64,000 nucleotides of DNA from Mesorhabditis belari (GCA_958450365.1 CAUEEP010000741.1:4629501-4693500); one strand, 5' to 3'; shown: positions 21,301 to 30,350, numbered from the stretch's first letter. Program-made: numbers and translations. The notes: generated by a model from the letters alone, not told the origin.

Positions 21301-24300
21301 AACATCATTTTTTGATAAGACTTTATCCCAAAAAGGTCTACTATAGCGGCCAACATTGGGATACGCGGAATAGAGGTCTACTATAGCGCAGTCGGTAGAG
21401 CGTCTGTCTCTGGGACGGAAGGGGTTTCGTCCGGTGGACCGAACCCGCCCAGGAACCAGACGGCCTTCATCCACCGGTGGACCGAGCCGCCCCAGGGGCC
21501 AGACGGCCTTCGTCCACCGGTGGACCGAACCATCCCAGGGGCCAGACGGCCTTCGTCCACCGGGGGACCGAACCGTCCCAGGAACCAGACGGCCTTCATC
21601 CACCGGTGGACCGAGCCGCCCCAGGAACCAGACGGCCTTCATCCACCGGTGGACCGAACCATCCCAGGGGCCAGACGGCCTTCGTCCACCGGGGGACCGA
21701 ACCGTCCCAGGAACCAGACGGCCTTCATCCACCGGTGGACCGAACCGTCCCGAACGTGTTAAAGGTGGTCAGAGCTTTTAAGATTTTGGGTACCCTTCGT
21801 AGAATCGCTTGAAAATTTTTCGTTTCTAAGATATAAAGTTCGTTTGTGGCTTGTTTTTAAGAAAAAACTTTGGTCTATCAAATGGTAACAACAGTTTTTC
21901 AAAAAAATTCGATTCTGAAAAGTTTAAGTCAACTTTTTCAAATCTTCAAATCCTAGTCAAAGAGTTGTTTAGAATTGAAATCTTTTCATGAAAATGGCAT
22001 ATTTGGGTAAAAATATTTGAATTTTTCGAATCCGGCGTTTTTTTTTGAAATTCACATGTTTTTCAAGTTAACAAATGACTGTTTATAGAAAAAGTGTCAG
22101 AATTTTTGAGAGACTTTGCATAAAATGCATCTACTATACTAAAAATATACTAAAATTTAGAGTATTCATAAAATTTGGTCGCTTTTGTCGCACCAGCGCT
22201 TTGACTCAGTTCTTTTTTACATCTATTTAGCTACTTTACTATATATAAAAGAGCAATTTCTGCCTTTCCACCTGTATGGGCTTTTTCTCAGCCGTCTTTA
22301 AGCAAAAAAAAAACTGAAATTCTTCAAAAAGTCTGAAAATCTAATATAGTTGTCGTATTTTAAATAAAAAATTGAAAAAGTTAAATTGAGTGGCACTACG
22401 GGGGATCGAACCCGGAGGCCGTAGACTTATGCGCTCCCGACTACGCCATGGTGGCCAGTCGACCGCAAAACAGCTTGAAAAACCCGGGTTTTTCGGCTGG
22501 TTTTCAGATGATCCATTTAAACAATTCAAAAGATTCAAGAGATTCAAAAGAAGATGTAAACCTTATAATTCAAAGTGTCATTCGAGGTTTGTTCAATGCG
22601 AGCGAAAACGGCATCACAGAGTCGCGGAATGATTCCCGGTTGATCAGCGGTGCCCATCATTGAATAAGATTTACCGGAACCTAGAAATCAAATGAAAGAT
22701 GATACGATAATTGGTATAATCTTTAAATTCAGCATATTTTCATTACGCAAAACCCACCAGTTTGTCCATACGCAAAAATGCAAGCATTGTAGCCTTGGAA
22801 AGCGTTCTCGAGCACTCCTCTTCCCACACACTCAAAGACTTCCTCTTGACCTGAAATTCAGTTAAACTTTACATGCCGATATTTATTAAGTTGTTTATGT
22901 TTATGTTTCTAAAGTTTATGTTTGTTAAGCTAAGGTTTATGTCTGTTAAGCTAAGGTTTATGTTTGTTAAACTAAAGTTTATGTTTGTTAAGCTCTAAGA
23001 TTCTTTTTCCCCTCTGAATCAGAAAATCGTATCACTTACTTGCATAGTCCGGATGATCGTACTCGGTCGAGTAAAAAGCGTGATCGAAGGCGAAATTCTT
23101 TGGTTGTTTACTGAAAGTTATAAAGGATTAGGATTTCGGAAATCGTTTGTTTCATTTTGGAAATCATTTTGGAAATTTCCTAATTATTTTGACACCAGTT
23201 TGCCCATAGTAAATCATTTGTTTCATTTTTTTAAAACCAGCTTATAGCAGAGCATTTTCTTGCCGAAATCTGCACTCACTCATCAGTCGGATGCTCGAGA
23301 TTGACCTGATCCTTGCACATCGCCACCACATTTTTCGTCTTGAGATCGATCTCTGAAATTTTTCATTTAAAGATGATTGGGGTCAAATGACTGTGTTCTT
23401 CGTCAATTCCGTTTACGAAAACGCATTTCAAACGTTAAAACGTTTACTAATTTTTACTATCGCAACTACTAAAACGACTAAAACTACTAAAACGACTAAA
23501 CTTACTACTAAAACTACCGCAAATTTGTTTAGCCTTTATTTCTTTTACTCGATTCCCTTCTACTTCTACTTTCATCTTTTCTACTTGATTATAATCTCAT
23601 TGGATAAGAAAACAAAATCAATTAAAACGTATAAAATCTAATCTACAAGATTACGATAGTTTTTCCAAATTGCCCAACTTCTAGAGAACGTTTTAATCAT
23701 GAAGAACACATAAAGTAAAAAAAAGAAGATCGAAAGAACGAATTCTTGATCAAATTCGTGAAATCTGTTTACTCGACTAGAAACTCGACTGGGTACTTGG
23801 CGCAAATGATACTTGGCGGAAATACTTTCTATAAATGCTAAATTATGTTATAATCTAACCAAAGCAATTCTATTATTGATAAATCAATATGCAAAGGTTT
23901 GCTTTTAAATGTTTTCAAGGATCAACTATAGTATCGGGTGGCGGGTGTAGATTTTTTGTATAATGGCCAGAGAGACCAGAGGCCATTTTTTGGCGTCCCC
24001 TTGTCAGCTACAACTGAGCGCAAATGGTACGTGACGCAAATGATACTTGGCGCAAATGATACTTGGCCCAAATGATACTTGGCGCAAATGATACTTGGCG
24101 CGAATAATTTGGCGCAAATGATACTTGGCGCAAATGATACGTGGCATAAATGATACGTGGCGGAAATAATACATGGCGCAAATGATACTTGGCGCAAATG
24201 ATATGTGGCGCAAATGATACTTGGCGCAAATGATACGCGGCGCAAATAACTTGGTGCTTTTGCTAGCAACTCGTGATAGCTCATTAGAAGCCCAAAAATG

Positions 24301-24437
24301 TCTAGTTTATGTGACCATTGCCTACTCAAAACTCAAAACAATTAAAAATGAATTCTTTCAAACTTTTCACCTCTTTTATTAAACGGCCTCACTCTCACAG
24401 CCACTTTGACCTTTTCCATCTCGTTCTCGGCGCTCAT
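9329..24437 (-). CDS. klp-4: kinesin-3 motor protein, KIF13/KLP-4 type, 34 exons mapped
   Basis: A plus-end-directed microtubule motor of the kinesin-3 family. ATG is at 24435-24437 ([20 protein letters not shown]). The exons splice in consistent phase through 34, about 1,470 codons. Order: motor (about residues 8-358), short coiled coil, FHA, KIF1B-type stalk, then the IPGAPSDW and [11 protein letters not shown] blocks and the [10 protein letters not shown] region seen in KIF13 proteins. This order, with no PH domain found, favours KIF13/KLP-4 over UNC-104/KIF1A; KLP-4 carries receptors such as GLR-1 along dendrites. The last mapped exon (9334-9439) reads into TAG at 9329-9331 after SSLG. 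That may be the true end, or its GTTAGT donor may lead to further tail exons near 6.5 and 4.9 kb. No CAP-Gly domain was seen. The family is certain; the orthologue symbol is inferred. Exon coordinates are in the four sub-entries. Confidence 0.92.
9440..9525. repeat. 21-bp tandem repeat abutting the exon 34 acceptor
   Basis: About four copies of a unit containing AAAAGGTTACGGTAGCTTTT run directly up to the CTTTTCAG acceptor of kinesin exon 34, so the polypyrimidine-tract sequence is itself repeated. Confidence 0.8.
10160..10535. repeat. 10-bp minisatellite (GAATCGGCYC)
   Basis: About 36 imperfect copies alternating GAATCGGCCT, GAATCAGCCC and AAATCGACTC. It gives a 112-residue open frame only because the unit lacks stops. 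It lies in a kinesin intron (9951-10823). Confidence 0.95.
11279..11490. mobile_element. foldback element in kinesin intron
   Basis: Arms begin GAATTTTCGGTGTGAACG with the inverse CGTTCACACCGAAAATCCC, and share AAATGCCATAT and TTGATATCAAA/GATTTCAATCGAT-type cores. It is non-coding. Confidence 0.75.
11490..11529. repeat. 16-bp perfect hairpin
   Basis: CTGTTGCTACTAATCT pairs with AGATTAGTAGCAACAG across 8 nt, adjoining the foldback to its left. Confidence 0.85.
12082..12112 (-). pseudogene. duplicated fragment of kinesin exon 29 in intron 28
   Basis: About 31 nt (plus strand CTTGCGATCC...GGCCACATTAAGACA) match the exon 29 segment at 11,161-11,191 with about three differences, in the same orientation. 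It directly abuts the left end of a mariner relic. It lacks splice sites and is not an exon. Confidence 0.75.
12118..12647 (-). mobile_element. mariner relic with transposase C-terminal remnant
   Basis: TA-flanked inverted ends: TTAGGTTGGTGAATTGAAAA on the left, and the inverse ending CACCAACCCAA on the right. The minus strand near 12,183-12,260 reads [25 protein letters not shown] and a stop, which matches the mariner transposase C-terminus pattern (GIxKLPxRWxK...GxY). The rest of the transposase is gone and replaced by inverted segments (about 12,337-12,400 and 12,540-12,603). A dead element in kinesin intron 28. Confidence 0.8.
14126..14378. repeat. 30-bp minisatellite in kinesin intron 22
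   Basis: About eight copies of a unit containing GGTTTCCCTTGTGGTCATTT. It is open on both strands because the unit length is a multiple of three. Confidence 0.95.
14401..14460 (+). pseudogene. tRNA-Ser/Leu-like relic
   Basis: The A box TGGCCGAGTGG and B box GGTTCGATCCC are well spaced, but the variable region is short, no acceptor stem pairs, and no clear anticodon arm is present. More likely a tRNA pseudogene or SINE head than a working tRNA. Confidence 0.5.
15484..15590. repeat. short tandem repeat CTTGACTGACTAGCGTA
   Basis: Four to five imperfect copies of a CTTGACTRACTAGCGTACTA unit between kinesin exons 19 and 20. Confidence 0.8.
16136..16600. mobile_element. foldback filling kinesin intron 17
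   Basis: Arms of about 200 nt meet near 16,385. They share AACATCTGT, AAAAACACGAAAAACCTTAA, AGAAGGGTTGGTACTAAG and CTTTGCGTGGA. The foldback takes up most of the 540-nt intron between exons 18 and 17. Confidence 0.8.
17214..17269. repeat. hairpin in kinesin intron 14
   Basis: GCCAGAGCTTTCGCTCTTTA plus TCAAAC pairs with the downstream inverse with one or two mismatches and a 2-3 nt loop. A third partial arm (TTTGATAAAGAGCAGAA) follows at 17,271. The intron is only about 140 nt long. Confidence 0.8.
17307..18361 (-). other. klp-4: kinesin sub-feature: neck coiled coil and FHA domain, exons 11-14
   Basis: Exons: 18170-18361, 17996-18130, 17797-17957, 17307-17478. Exon 11 is a charged heptad-rich segment ([20 protein letters not shown]). 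Exons 12-14 form the FHA phosphopeptide-binding domain (about residues 423-545): [50 protein letters not shown]. The block then ends in [10 protein letters not shown]. The usual FHA glycine-arginine turn reads [10 protein letters not shown] here, so phosphothreonine binding may be weak. Confidence 0.88.
17530..17775. mobile_element. GCCCCGCCCC foldback MITE, copy 3
   Basis: GCGCCGCTCCCCTTGCCATT, CTTTGAGCTCAAATATC and the internal CAACAGAGAAAGACTTGGCG match the other copies. It sits inside the kinesin FHA intron between exons 14 and 13. Confidence 0.85.
18595..18870 (-). mobile_element. tRNA-derived SINE, copy 1
   Basis: The minus strand carries the A box TGGTGCAGTCGGGAG and B box GGTTCGATCCC, then an AT-rich tail toward 18,600. 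Head and tail both match the copy at 22.25-22.5 kb, including the far segments TTCTCGGCCGT/TTCTCAGCCGT. Shared head plus body indicates a SINE, not two tRNA genes. Confidence 0.7.
19306..19533. mobile_element. GCCCCGCCCC foldback MITE, copy 4
   Basis: Begins GGACATTTGATAGGCACCC and ends GGCGGGACCATTGTGGGACC, with the inner AACTTTGAGCTCAAATATC arms. Partly overlaps copy 5 at the shared GTGGGACC terminus. Confidence 0.85.
19524..19767. mobile_element. GCCCCGCCCC foldback MITE, copy 5
   Basis: Same architecture as copies 1-4. The left arm starts ATTGTGGGACCTTC and the right ends GAGGGGAGTGCG. As with copies 1/2, it is joined end to end to its neighbour. It lies in the kinesin intron between exons 9 and 8. 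Confidence 0.85.
20060..20200. repeat. TTTTGGTACTTC repeats
   Basis: About ten degenerate copies of TTTTGGTACTTC/TTTTAGCACT in the kinesin intron between exons 8 and 7. Confidence 0.8.
21365..21440 (+). pseudogene. tRNA-like head next to the 43-bp array
   Basis: TAGCGCAGTCGGTAGAGCGT matches a tRNA D-arm/A box, followed by CTGTCTCTGGGACGGAAGG (anticodon-arm-like) and a degraded B box. The 3' half has been replaced by the minisatellite. Confidence 0.55.
21428..21752. repeat. 43-bp GC-rich minisatellite
   Basis: About 7.5 copies of a 43-nt unit containing CCGGTGGACCGAACCGTCCC and AGACGGCCTTCATCCAC. Two variants (CAGGAACCAGA and CAGGGGCCAGA) occur in a patterned order. Several frames on both strands stay open for 70-150 codons. 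Confidence 0.95.
22250..22500 (-). mobile_element. tRNA-derived SINE, copy 2
   Basis: Head with B box GGTTCGATCCC (minus strand) and an A-box relic, and a body matching copy 1 at 18.6 kb (TTTTTCTCAGCCGTCTTTAA). Within kinesin intron 5, just 3' of exon 5. Confidence 0.65.
22894..22992. repeat. GTTTATGTTTGTTAAGCTAA repeats
   Basis: Four to five copies in the kinesin intron between exons 4 and 3. Confidence 0.8.
23834..24017 (+). repeat. long direct repeat, copy A
   Basis: From AAATGCTAAATTATGTTATA to TTGTCAGCTACAACTGA it matches 25,469-25,683 nearly base for base, apart from a differing segment after GGCCAGAG. Copy A lies in kinesin intron 1; copy B is upstream of the gene. Confidence 0.9.
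24006..24255. repeat. 16-bp minisatellite (ATGATACTTGGCGCAA)
   Basis: About 15 copies in kinesin intron 1, with variants ATGATACGTGGC and ATAATTTGGCGC. Confidence 0.95.
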
Positions 24438-24917
24438 TTTGACGAGATGAGAATTTTGAGAATCGAATCAAAATCAAAATCGAATCAATTCAGATGGCTA
24501 GATGCGAAGTTGACATCTGAAATGTAATTTTATTTTATTTTTTGTAAATTTTGAACAATTATAAAAATAAACAGAAGATTTCAAAGAGTTTTCCGAAATT
24601 CTCTCCAGAAAATTGCCATATTGGAGGCAATTACACAAGGCCGAGACCCAGATGCATTTCTCAATGTGGCACAAGAATTTTTTTCTGTTTCATCTTTTTT
24701 GAAAGAAAAAAACATGAAATTTGATTAGACATTGTGAATGAAAATAAATGAAAATAAAATGAAACAAAAAAGATAAAAAGGAAAAGAAAAGGAAATTTTC
24801 GAGATGATTCGGTGTCAATCAAATTTGTGCAAGAAATTAAGACGAAAAATAGTCGAGAAAATTTCGTGATTCTTTGATTTCTGGGGAAATTTTGAAATCT
24901 GATCTGTCTAAAAACTA

Positions 24918-25105
24918 GCTGATAAATGAGCTGGAGCTGATCAATGAGCTGGAGCTGATCAATGAGCTGGAGCTGATAAATGAGCTGGAGCTGATCAATG
25001 AGCTGGAGCTGATCAATGAGCTGGAGCTGATCAATGAGCTGGAGCTGATAAATAAGCTGGAGCTGATAAATGATCTAATAAATGAGCTGATAAATGATTT
25101 CCGTA
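24918..25105. repeat. 18-bp minisatellite (GAGCTGGAGCTGATCAAT)
   Basis: About nine copies, degrading to GAGCTGATAAAT, about 0.5 kb upstream of the kinesin start. Confidence 0.95.
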
Positions 25106-25246
25106 AAGCCTTTAGTAAGTGAGTTTAAAAAGAAAAGCGTGTGAATCTTTTTTTGCTTCGGTTTTTTTTTCTATTTACGCATCATTTGAGATTGAGAAAT
25201 TTTTGGGTTCAAGAATTCTGTGCCCAAGTTTTTCTATAAAACATAA

Positions 25247-25470
25247 AACTTTAGGAACTATAAGGGAACTATAAAGGAACTGTAAAGGAGCTATAAAAGA
25301 ACTAAATAGGAACTATAAAGGAACTATAAAGGAATTATAAAGGAACTATAAAGGAACTATAAAGGAACTATAAAAGAACTATAAAGGAACTATAAAGGAA
25401 CTATAAAGGAACTCTAAAGGAACTATAAGGGAACTATAAGGGAACTATAAGGGAACGATAAGGGAACTAT
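25247..25470. repeat. 11-bp minisatellite (AACTATAAAGG)
   Basis: About 20 copies, ending directly at direct repeat copy B. Confidence 0.95.
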
Positions 25471-25683
25471 AAATGCTAAAATGCTAAATTATGTTATAAT
25501 CTAACCAAAGCAATTCTATTATTGATAAATCAATATGCAAAGGTTTGCTTTTAAATGTTTTCAAGGATCAACTATAGTATCGGGCGGCGGGTGTAGATTT
25601 TTTGTATGTTGGCCAGAGTTTCCGAGCTGCTAGACAATCTGCTAGGCCATTTTTTGGCGTCCCCTTGTCAGCTACAACTGAAG
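25469..25683 (+). repeat. long direct repeat, copy B
   Basis: Second copy of the 23,834-24,017 segment, about 1.6 kb away in the same orientation. The single-copy kinesin exon 1 lies between the two copies. Confidence 0.9.
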
Positions 25684-25689
25684 TTTTTT

Positions 25690-25880
25690 TCGAAAACGGA
25701 TAGACTAGTATCGGGGGGTAGATTTTGGTATAGATTTCAGAGGTTCAAAGACCTCTGGCCAGCTGACATTGGTAGATTTTAGACCGATCTTTTTCAGGGC
25801 TACATTTCTATACCAATATCAGTTGGCCAGAGGTCTTTGGGATTGTCCCTGAACCTCTGAAATCTGAAATCCAGAGCTAC
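25690..25880. mobile_element. small foldback
   Basis: Inverted tracts GATTTCAGAGGTTC/GAACCTCTGAAATC and AAAGACCTCTGGCCA/TGGCCAGAGGTCTTT, with TATACCAA at both inner edges. Confidence 0.75.
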
Positions 25881-26044
25881 ATTTTTTATAAAACAGCAGA
25901 GATTCTTCTGACTTATTCAAGTTAGACAGCAATTTTGGAGAAAAAAGCAATTTTCGTTTGAAAAAGTTCAACAGATTGAAAGAAAAACAACAAAAAACAA
26001 ATTTTTCGAAGATTCGTGATTCAAAATGAAAAAGATAGGCAAAG

Positions 26045-26296
26045 AAGATGATCAAAGATGATCAAAGAAGATGATCAAAGAAGTTGATCAAAGAAGATGA
26101 TCAAAGAAGATGATCAAAGAAGATGATCAAAGAAGTTGATCACAGGAAATGATCAAAGAAGTTGATCACAGGAAATGATCAAAGAAGATGATCACAGGAG
26201 TTGATCAAAGAAGTTGATCAAAGAAGTTGTTCAAAGAAGTTGATCACAGGAGTTGATCAAAGAAGATGATCACAGGAGTTGATCACAGGAGTTGAT
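26045..26296. repeat. 13-bp minisatellite (GATGATCAAAGAA)
   Basis: About 19 copies, alternating GATGATCAAAGAA, GTTGATCAAAGAA and GATCACAGGA(A/G). Confidence 0.95.
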
Positions 26297-26877
26297 TCTC
26301 TTTGTCATTCTTGATTCGATATCTTTTAGTTTCAAAAAGTTTACGTTCTAGATCAGAGTTGGTTAAAATTTTCTGAAGATTTTAAGTAAAATATCGTTAA
26401 AGAATGTTTCTAGAACAAAACAGAAGCATTATCTGATTTTCTAGATCAAAAAATTAGAAGAAGAATGAGAGAAAATAGAGTACTTTGCTAGCTCTGAAAC
26501 TGAGAAAAAAAATGGATTGATAGGAAAGAAAAGAAGGAAAGAAAAGAAGGAAAGAAAAAGGAAAGAAAATCAATGAAAATCAATGCAAGGTGTTAACTAG
26601 AAGATCTCTTCAGACTCTCCCGTATCAGTGATTTTCTCTTCATCTTTCTTTCTTTCTTTTTCATCTTTCTTTCTTTTTCATCTTTCTCCTCCTCCTCAAA
26701 TGATTCATTTCAACCGAAACAGAACAAAACACCCACACTTATGGCATTTTCTGCATTTTCAGGCATCAGGCAATGCATTTTCTTTTGAAACATAAAGTAA
26801 ACTGGCATAAAACTGGAATAAAACTGGCATAAAGTAAAGCATACTATTAGAATAAAGTGTTCTTTATAAGTAAAGCT

Positions 26878-27165
26878 TTTACTTAACTTACTTTTACTTA
26901 ACTTCCTTTTACTTAACTTCCTTTTACTTAACTTCCTTTTACTTAACTTACTTTTACTTAACTTCCTTTTACTCAACTTACTTTTACTTAACTTCCTTTT
27001 ACCCAACTTCCTTTTACTTAACTTACTTTTACTCAACTTCCTTTTACTTAACTTACTTTTACTTAACTTACTTTTACTTAACTTCCTTTTACTTAGCCTC
27101 CTTTTACTTAACTTCCTTTTACTTAACTTACTTTTCCTTAACTTACTTTTCCTTAACTTTTACTT
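26878..27165. repeat. 15-bp minisatellite (CTTTTACTTAACTTC)
   Basis: About 19 copies with C/A variation in the fifteenth base (AACTTC/AACTTA). Open on the minus strand as a Ser-Lys repeat; not a gene. Confidence 0.95.
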
Positions 27166-27527
27166 GTTGGCAACATAATAAAGTAAAATGTAAAATGATT
27201 TGGTTAATTTATGAGTATTTTGAACGATCATAAAAAACGAAAAGTTTTTTATGATCAAGTTTGAATAGATTAGATCAAGATCTAGATCAAATTCGAATAG
27301 AATTTTCTGAAAAAAGGGTTCTATATTTGCTTGGGAAACTTGAGAAACTATCATCTAGTTTTTAAAATTATTTTAGTATTCGTGAAACACAAAACATTAG
27401 TTGACCAATACAAAAATCGACAGCAATCCATAAAATCCTATTCCCGTTTTGATTTAAAAACAATCTACAGAGAATTTGCTGCTATGAAAAAGATTCAGAA
27501 CAAAATAAGATTAGAATATTTAGGCTT

Positions 27528-27965
27528 TTGTGTAGTTTTCGCGTATTTTGAAAGAATCCGGGTATTTTGGAAAAATCCGGGTCTTGAACGGGTCGTCACC
27601 ATTTGAAGGCTTATAACTTTGTCCAGGAATAATATTTTGATTAACTTTTTATATCATTGTATAGAGAACATTCCAGGCTTTCAAATGATACTAAATAGAG
27701 CTTGGTTCGATAATCCAGTCCAAGAAAATCAGAGCCAACTCTGAGCAAATGAGGCCTATCCAACTTGGGTGTCATGTCGCCTGGTTTGCATGGGAATGAA
27801 AAATCCAATTAAGCTCTTTTTGGTATCATTTGAAAGCCTTGAATGTTCTCTATACAATGATATAAAAGTTAATCAAAATATTATCCCTGGACAAAGTTAT
27901 AAGCCTTCAAATGGTGACGACCCGTTCAAAATACCCGGAAACTACGCAAAAGTCGAATTTTTAAA
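27528..27965. mobile_element. foldback element
   Basis: Arms of about 170 nt. Left: CCATTTGAAGGCTTATAACT, ATAATATTTTGATTAACTTT, GTATAGAGAACATTCCAGGC. The right side (27,800-27,965) is their inverse. The central 90 nt are unpaired. No protein. Confidence 0.8.
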
Positions 27966-28199
27966 TATTAATATGAAAAAAAATAAAGAAATAATCAATT
28001 TTAATTGAAGATTTTCCCAATCAACAATTGTTTCAATAGTTTATATAGGAAAGATCAGCGACAAGAAAGGAAACTTTCTTCGAAAATGAATCATCTGCCT
28101 AAGAAGAGTGTGTCAGAAAAGAAACACTTTTGTTCATACATTTCGAAATGACCAAAACAAGATCTTTAGCTTCAAAAAAGACTGAGAAAGGGAATGTTG

Positions 28200-28460
28200 T
28201 TGATAACACCAAAAATAGTCGTATTTTCGCTACAGTAGTCTCCAGGGTTTTCATCGAAAACTAGCAAAAAAAAGGAGAAAATTTTTCCGCGGTGATGAGC
28301 GAAAGGAAAACGATGAGTCTCGGCCCTTTTCATTGTCTCATTTCGCGCCTTCGTTGGAGCGAAAAGCCCGGAAATTACCCGGACCCAGCTGGGTGTGCGG
28401 AGACTTCAATTTCATCCAAAGCGCACATCTCAACGATCTCATCTTTTACTTGTGTAGGTG
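28200..28460. other. GC-richer island without a gene
   Basis: Ordinary-complexity sequence (TCTCGGCCCTTTTC, TTTCGCGCCTTCGTTGGAGC, CCCGGAAATTACCCGGACCC). No frame or splice pattern. Could be a regulatory element; nothing proves it. Confidence 0.3.
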
Positions 28461-28904
28461 TTTAGACTTTAAAAAAAACTTTGAGAAAAAGAATAGTAAT
28501 GAGAAGTAAAGTGAGGGATTGAAGGGGTGTTGGAAAATGTTTAGTTTGTTTAGAACAGATTCAAAGGATTAGGTTCAATTCAAAGGATTAGGTTCAAGTT
28601 GTTTTAGTTAAAGCCTTTAAGCCAAGCTCAGGTCAGACTAAAGCCCAGCTAGAAGTCAGGCTTTTACTTAAGTTCTGGTTTTTCAGAACTTTTGTTTTTC
28701 CAAGTCCAGGACTTTTTTGTGAGTCAAATAAAGTCTGTCATAAAGGCAAGGCCAGCAGCCAGGAAAGGACCTGGTTTCATGGGCTTGCAACAAAAAAATG
28801 CCCTTGAAAGAGTCTTAGTTCTAGCGAGATTTAAACCCCAAATTTTCAAGGACCATAAGATCGAATTTACTCATCAAGCGGGAGCAAGCGGTTCTTGTGA
28901 CTCT

Positions 28905-29215
28905 TACATGACTTTACTCAGTAAAATTTGCATTTAAAGTTGTCTACTTTGACCAGTAAAATTTGCATTTAAGGTTGTCTACTTCATCCGGTAAAATTTG
29001 CATTTAAGGTTGTCTACTTAGCCCAGTAGAATTTGCATTTAAGGTTGTCTACTTAGCCCAGTAGAATTTGCATTTAAGGTTGTCTACTTAGCCCCGTAAA
29101 CTTTGCATTTAAAGTCGCCTTCTTTGCCCTGTATAATTTGCATTTAAAGTCGCCTTCTTTGCCCTGTATAATTTGCATTTAAAGTAGCCCACTTTGTCCA
29201 GTAAAATTTCCGTTC
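28905..29215. repeat. 35-bp minisatellite carrying octamer motifs
   Basis: About eight copies of a unit containing GTAAAATTTGCATTTAAGGT and TGTCTACTTAGCCCA. Seven copies keep ATTTGCAT, the reverse complement of the POU octamer ATGCAAAT; one reads CTTTGCAT. Confidence 0.9.
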
Positions 29216-29533
29216 AAAAGAGGCAATTTCCATTCATTTTTTGATGATCTTATGACAAAGAATAAATAGAAAATGAGTTTGACTTGTAGGGATGTAGTGA
29301 GATGATAATAGTGGTAAGCAAAATGATTTATAAGATTCAGAATGGGAAGAGTAACGAGTTCGTCATAGCGTACCTATGAAGCTTACGTTTTTAAATACAA
29401 ATTTATTATTTCAAATGCATAGTGGACGGTGTAAGAGTGACAAGGACCGATGAAGCTTATCTTTCGAGTCGAAAACTATTCACAAACCAGTTTTTCGTTA
29501 GCTTTTCAACTAGTAATAGAAATGAGCTTTCAC

Positions 29534-29612
29534 AAAAGCAAAAGCAAAAGCAAAAACAAAAGCAAAAACAAAAGCAAAAGCAAAAGAAAAAGGAAAAGCA
29601 AAAACAAAAACA
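29534..29612. repeat. CAAAAG hexamer repeat
   Basis: About 12 copies of CAAAAG/CAAAAA; both neighbouring open frames are artefacts of it. Confidence 0.95.
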
Positions 29613-29639
29613 ACTATAAATGCCACAAGATTTGAAGAA

Positions 29640-30090
29640 TATTTTTAGAATTTAAACGTATGTTTCTCCTCTTGTTCTCCCCCCAAATCCCAAAGGGAGC
29701 ATAAATTTCGTGAGCAATCACGACCCTCCGACATTCCACAATTTATCACCTTTAGTCAATAGGCAGGCAATAGAGAGGAAAAGAAAAATCCACAAGAATT
29801 AACATTGTGTGCAATTACGCAAAGCCTATTTCATTAAAAGATGCAGCTGATCTCGAAAAATGTCTTTTTTTCCGTGTCAAAATGTGTCCAGAGAAATGGG
29901 ATGTGATGTCCATTGAGGAGAGAACAAGAAAAGATCTCCCGGAAAGCCCATCCGATACAATGAATACCAAATAAAGGCTCTCCAACAGATAAATGTCTTT
30001 TCTTTGAGTGGCTTTGGTCTTTTTTTTCTTCCTCTTTCCTTGATTATTTATGCTCTGACCGAAAGATTACTAGTATCCGAACGGGCTGAA
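29640..30090. other. non-repetitive intergenic island, no gene
   Basis: Balanced composition, including CAATTACGCAAAG and TTTAGTCAATAGGCAGGC. No supported coding frame on either strand. Confidence 0.3.
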
Positions 30091-30267
30091 AGTCTTTGTG
30101 TCTGACTAAAGGGGTATTTTTGAGCGTTTATAGCCAAGCTTTTGAAAAGTTTGATAACAAATTTGAGAGTTTAGCAAGTGCAATAGCTGAACGGTCGATT
30201 CTGAGTCTCTAGTGCTGCAAATAGCTGCAAAATGCTAGAAGCTACTCCAAAAGAAAAAGAAAAACTA

Positions 30268-30350
30268 AAAGCTGCACGAGGAACCGAACCCTATTCTTTG
30301 GGTCGAAGTTTAATTCGTTATCCACTAGGCCACAAAACTACGTTTTCTAG
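30268..30350 (-). pseudogene. tRNA-Arg-like relic
   Basis: The minus strand reads TGGCCTAGTGGATAACG (A box, Arg-like D-arm) and GGGTTCGGTTCC (B box). The acceptor stem does not pair and the anticodon arm is disrupted. Confidence 0.5.

Larger units (their letters stand above)
20868..22115. mobile_element. large foldback enclosing a GC-rich minisatellite (kinesin intron 5)
   Basis: Outer arms (about 20,868-21,025 and 21,955-22,115) share inverted tracts: AACGCCGGATT/AATCCGGCGTT, AAACAACTCTTTGA/TCAAAGAGTTGTTT, and a TTTTTGAAA/AAAAATATTTGAAT core. The interior holds a tRNA-like piece and a 43-bp array. No transposase frame. Confidence 0.7.
18885..24437 (-). other. klp-4: kinesin sub-feature: motor domain, exons 1-10
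   Basis: Exons: 24371-24437, 23280-23352, 23040-23110, 22758-22850, 22562-22680, 20652-20804, 20433-20567, 19826-19938, 19073-19174, 18885-19032. The P-loop GQTGSGKS is split across exons 4/5. Exon 6 encodes [18 protein letters not shown]. Switch I is [10 protein letters not shown] (about residues 211-220) in exon 7; switch II is DLAGSE (about 250-255) in exon 8. Exon 9 gives [12 protein letters not shown] and exon 10 [20 protein letters not shown]. All catalytic motifs are intact, so an active motor is expected. Confidence 0.93.

Noticed and set aside
21277..21812. Proline/arginine-rich open frames on both strands
   Set aside because: Produced by the 43-bp GC-rich minisatellite inside a kinesin intron; no splice or domain support.
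28905..29215. CRISPR-like regular repeats
   Set aside because: Units are directly adjacent without unique spacers, and the genome is clearly eukaryotic with spliced genes.
29422..29635. Lysine/glutamine-rich frames
   Set aside because: Translation of the CAAAAG hexamer repeat.
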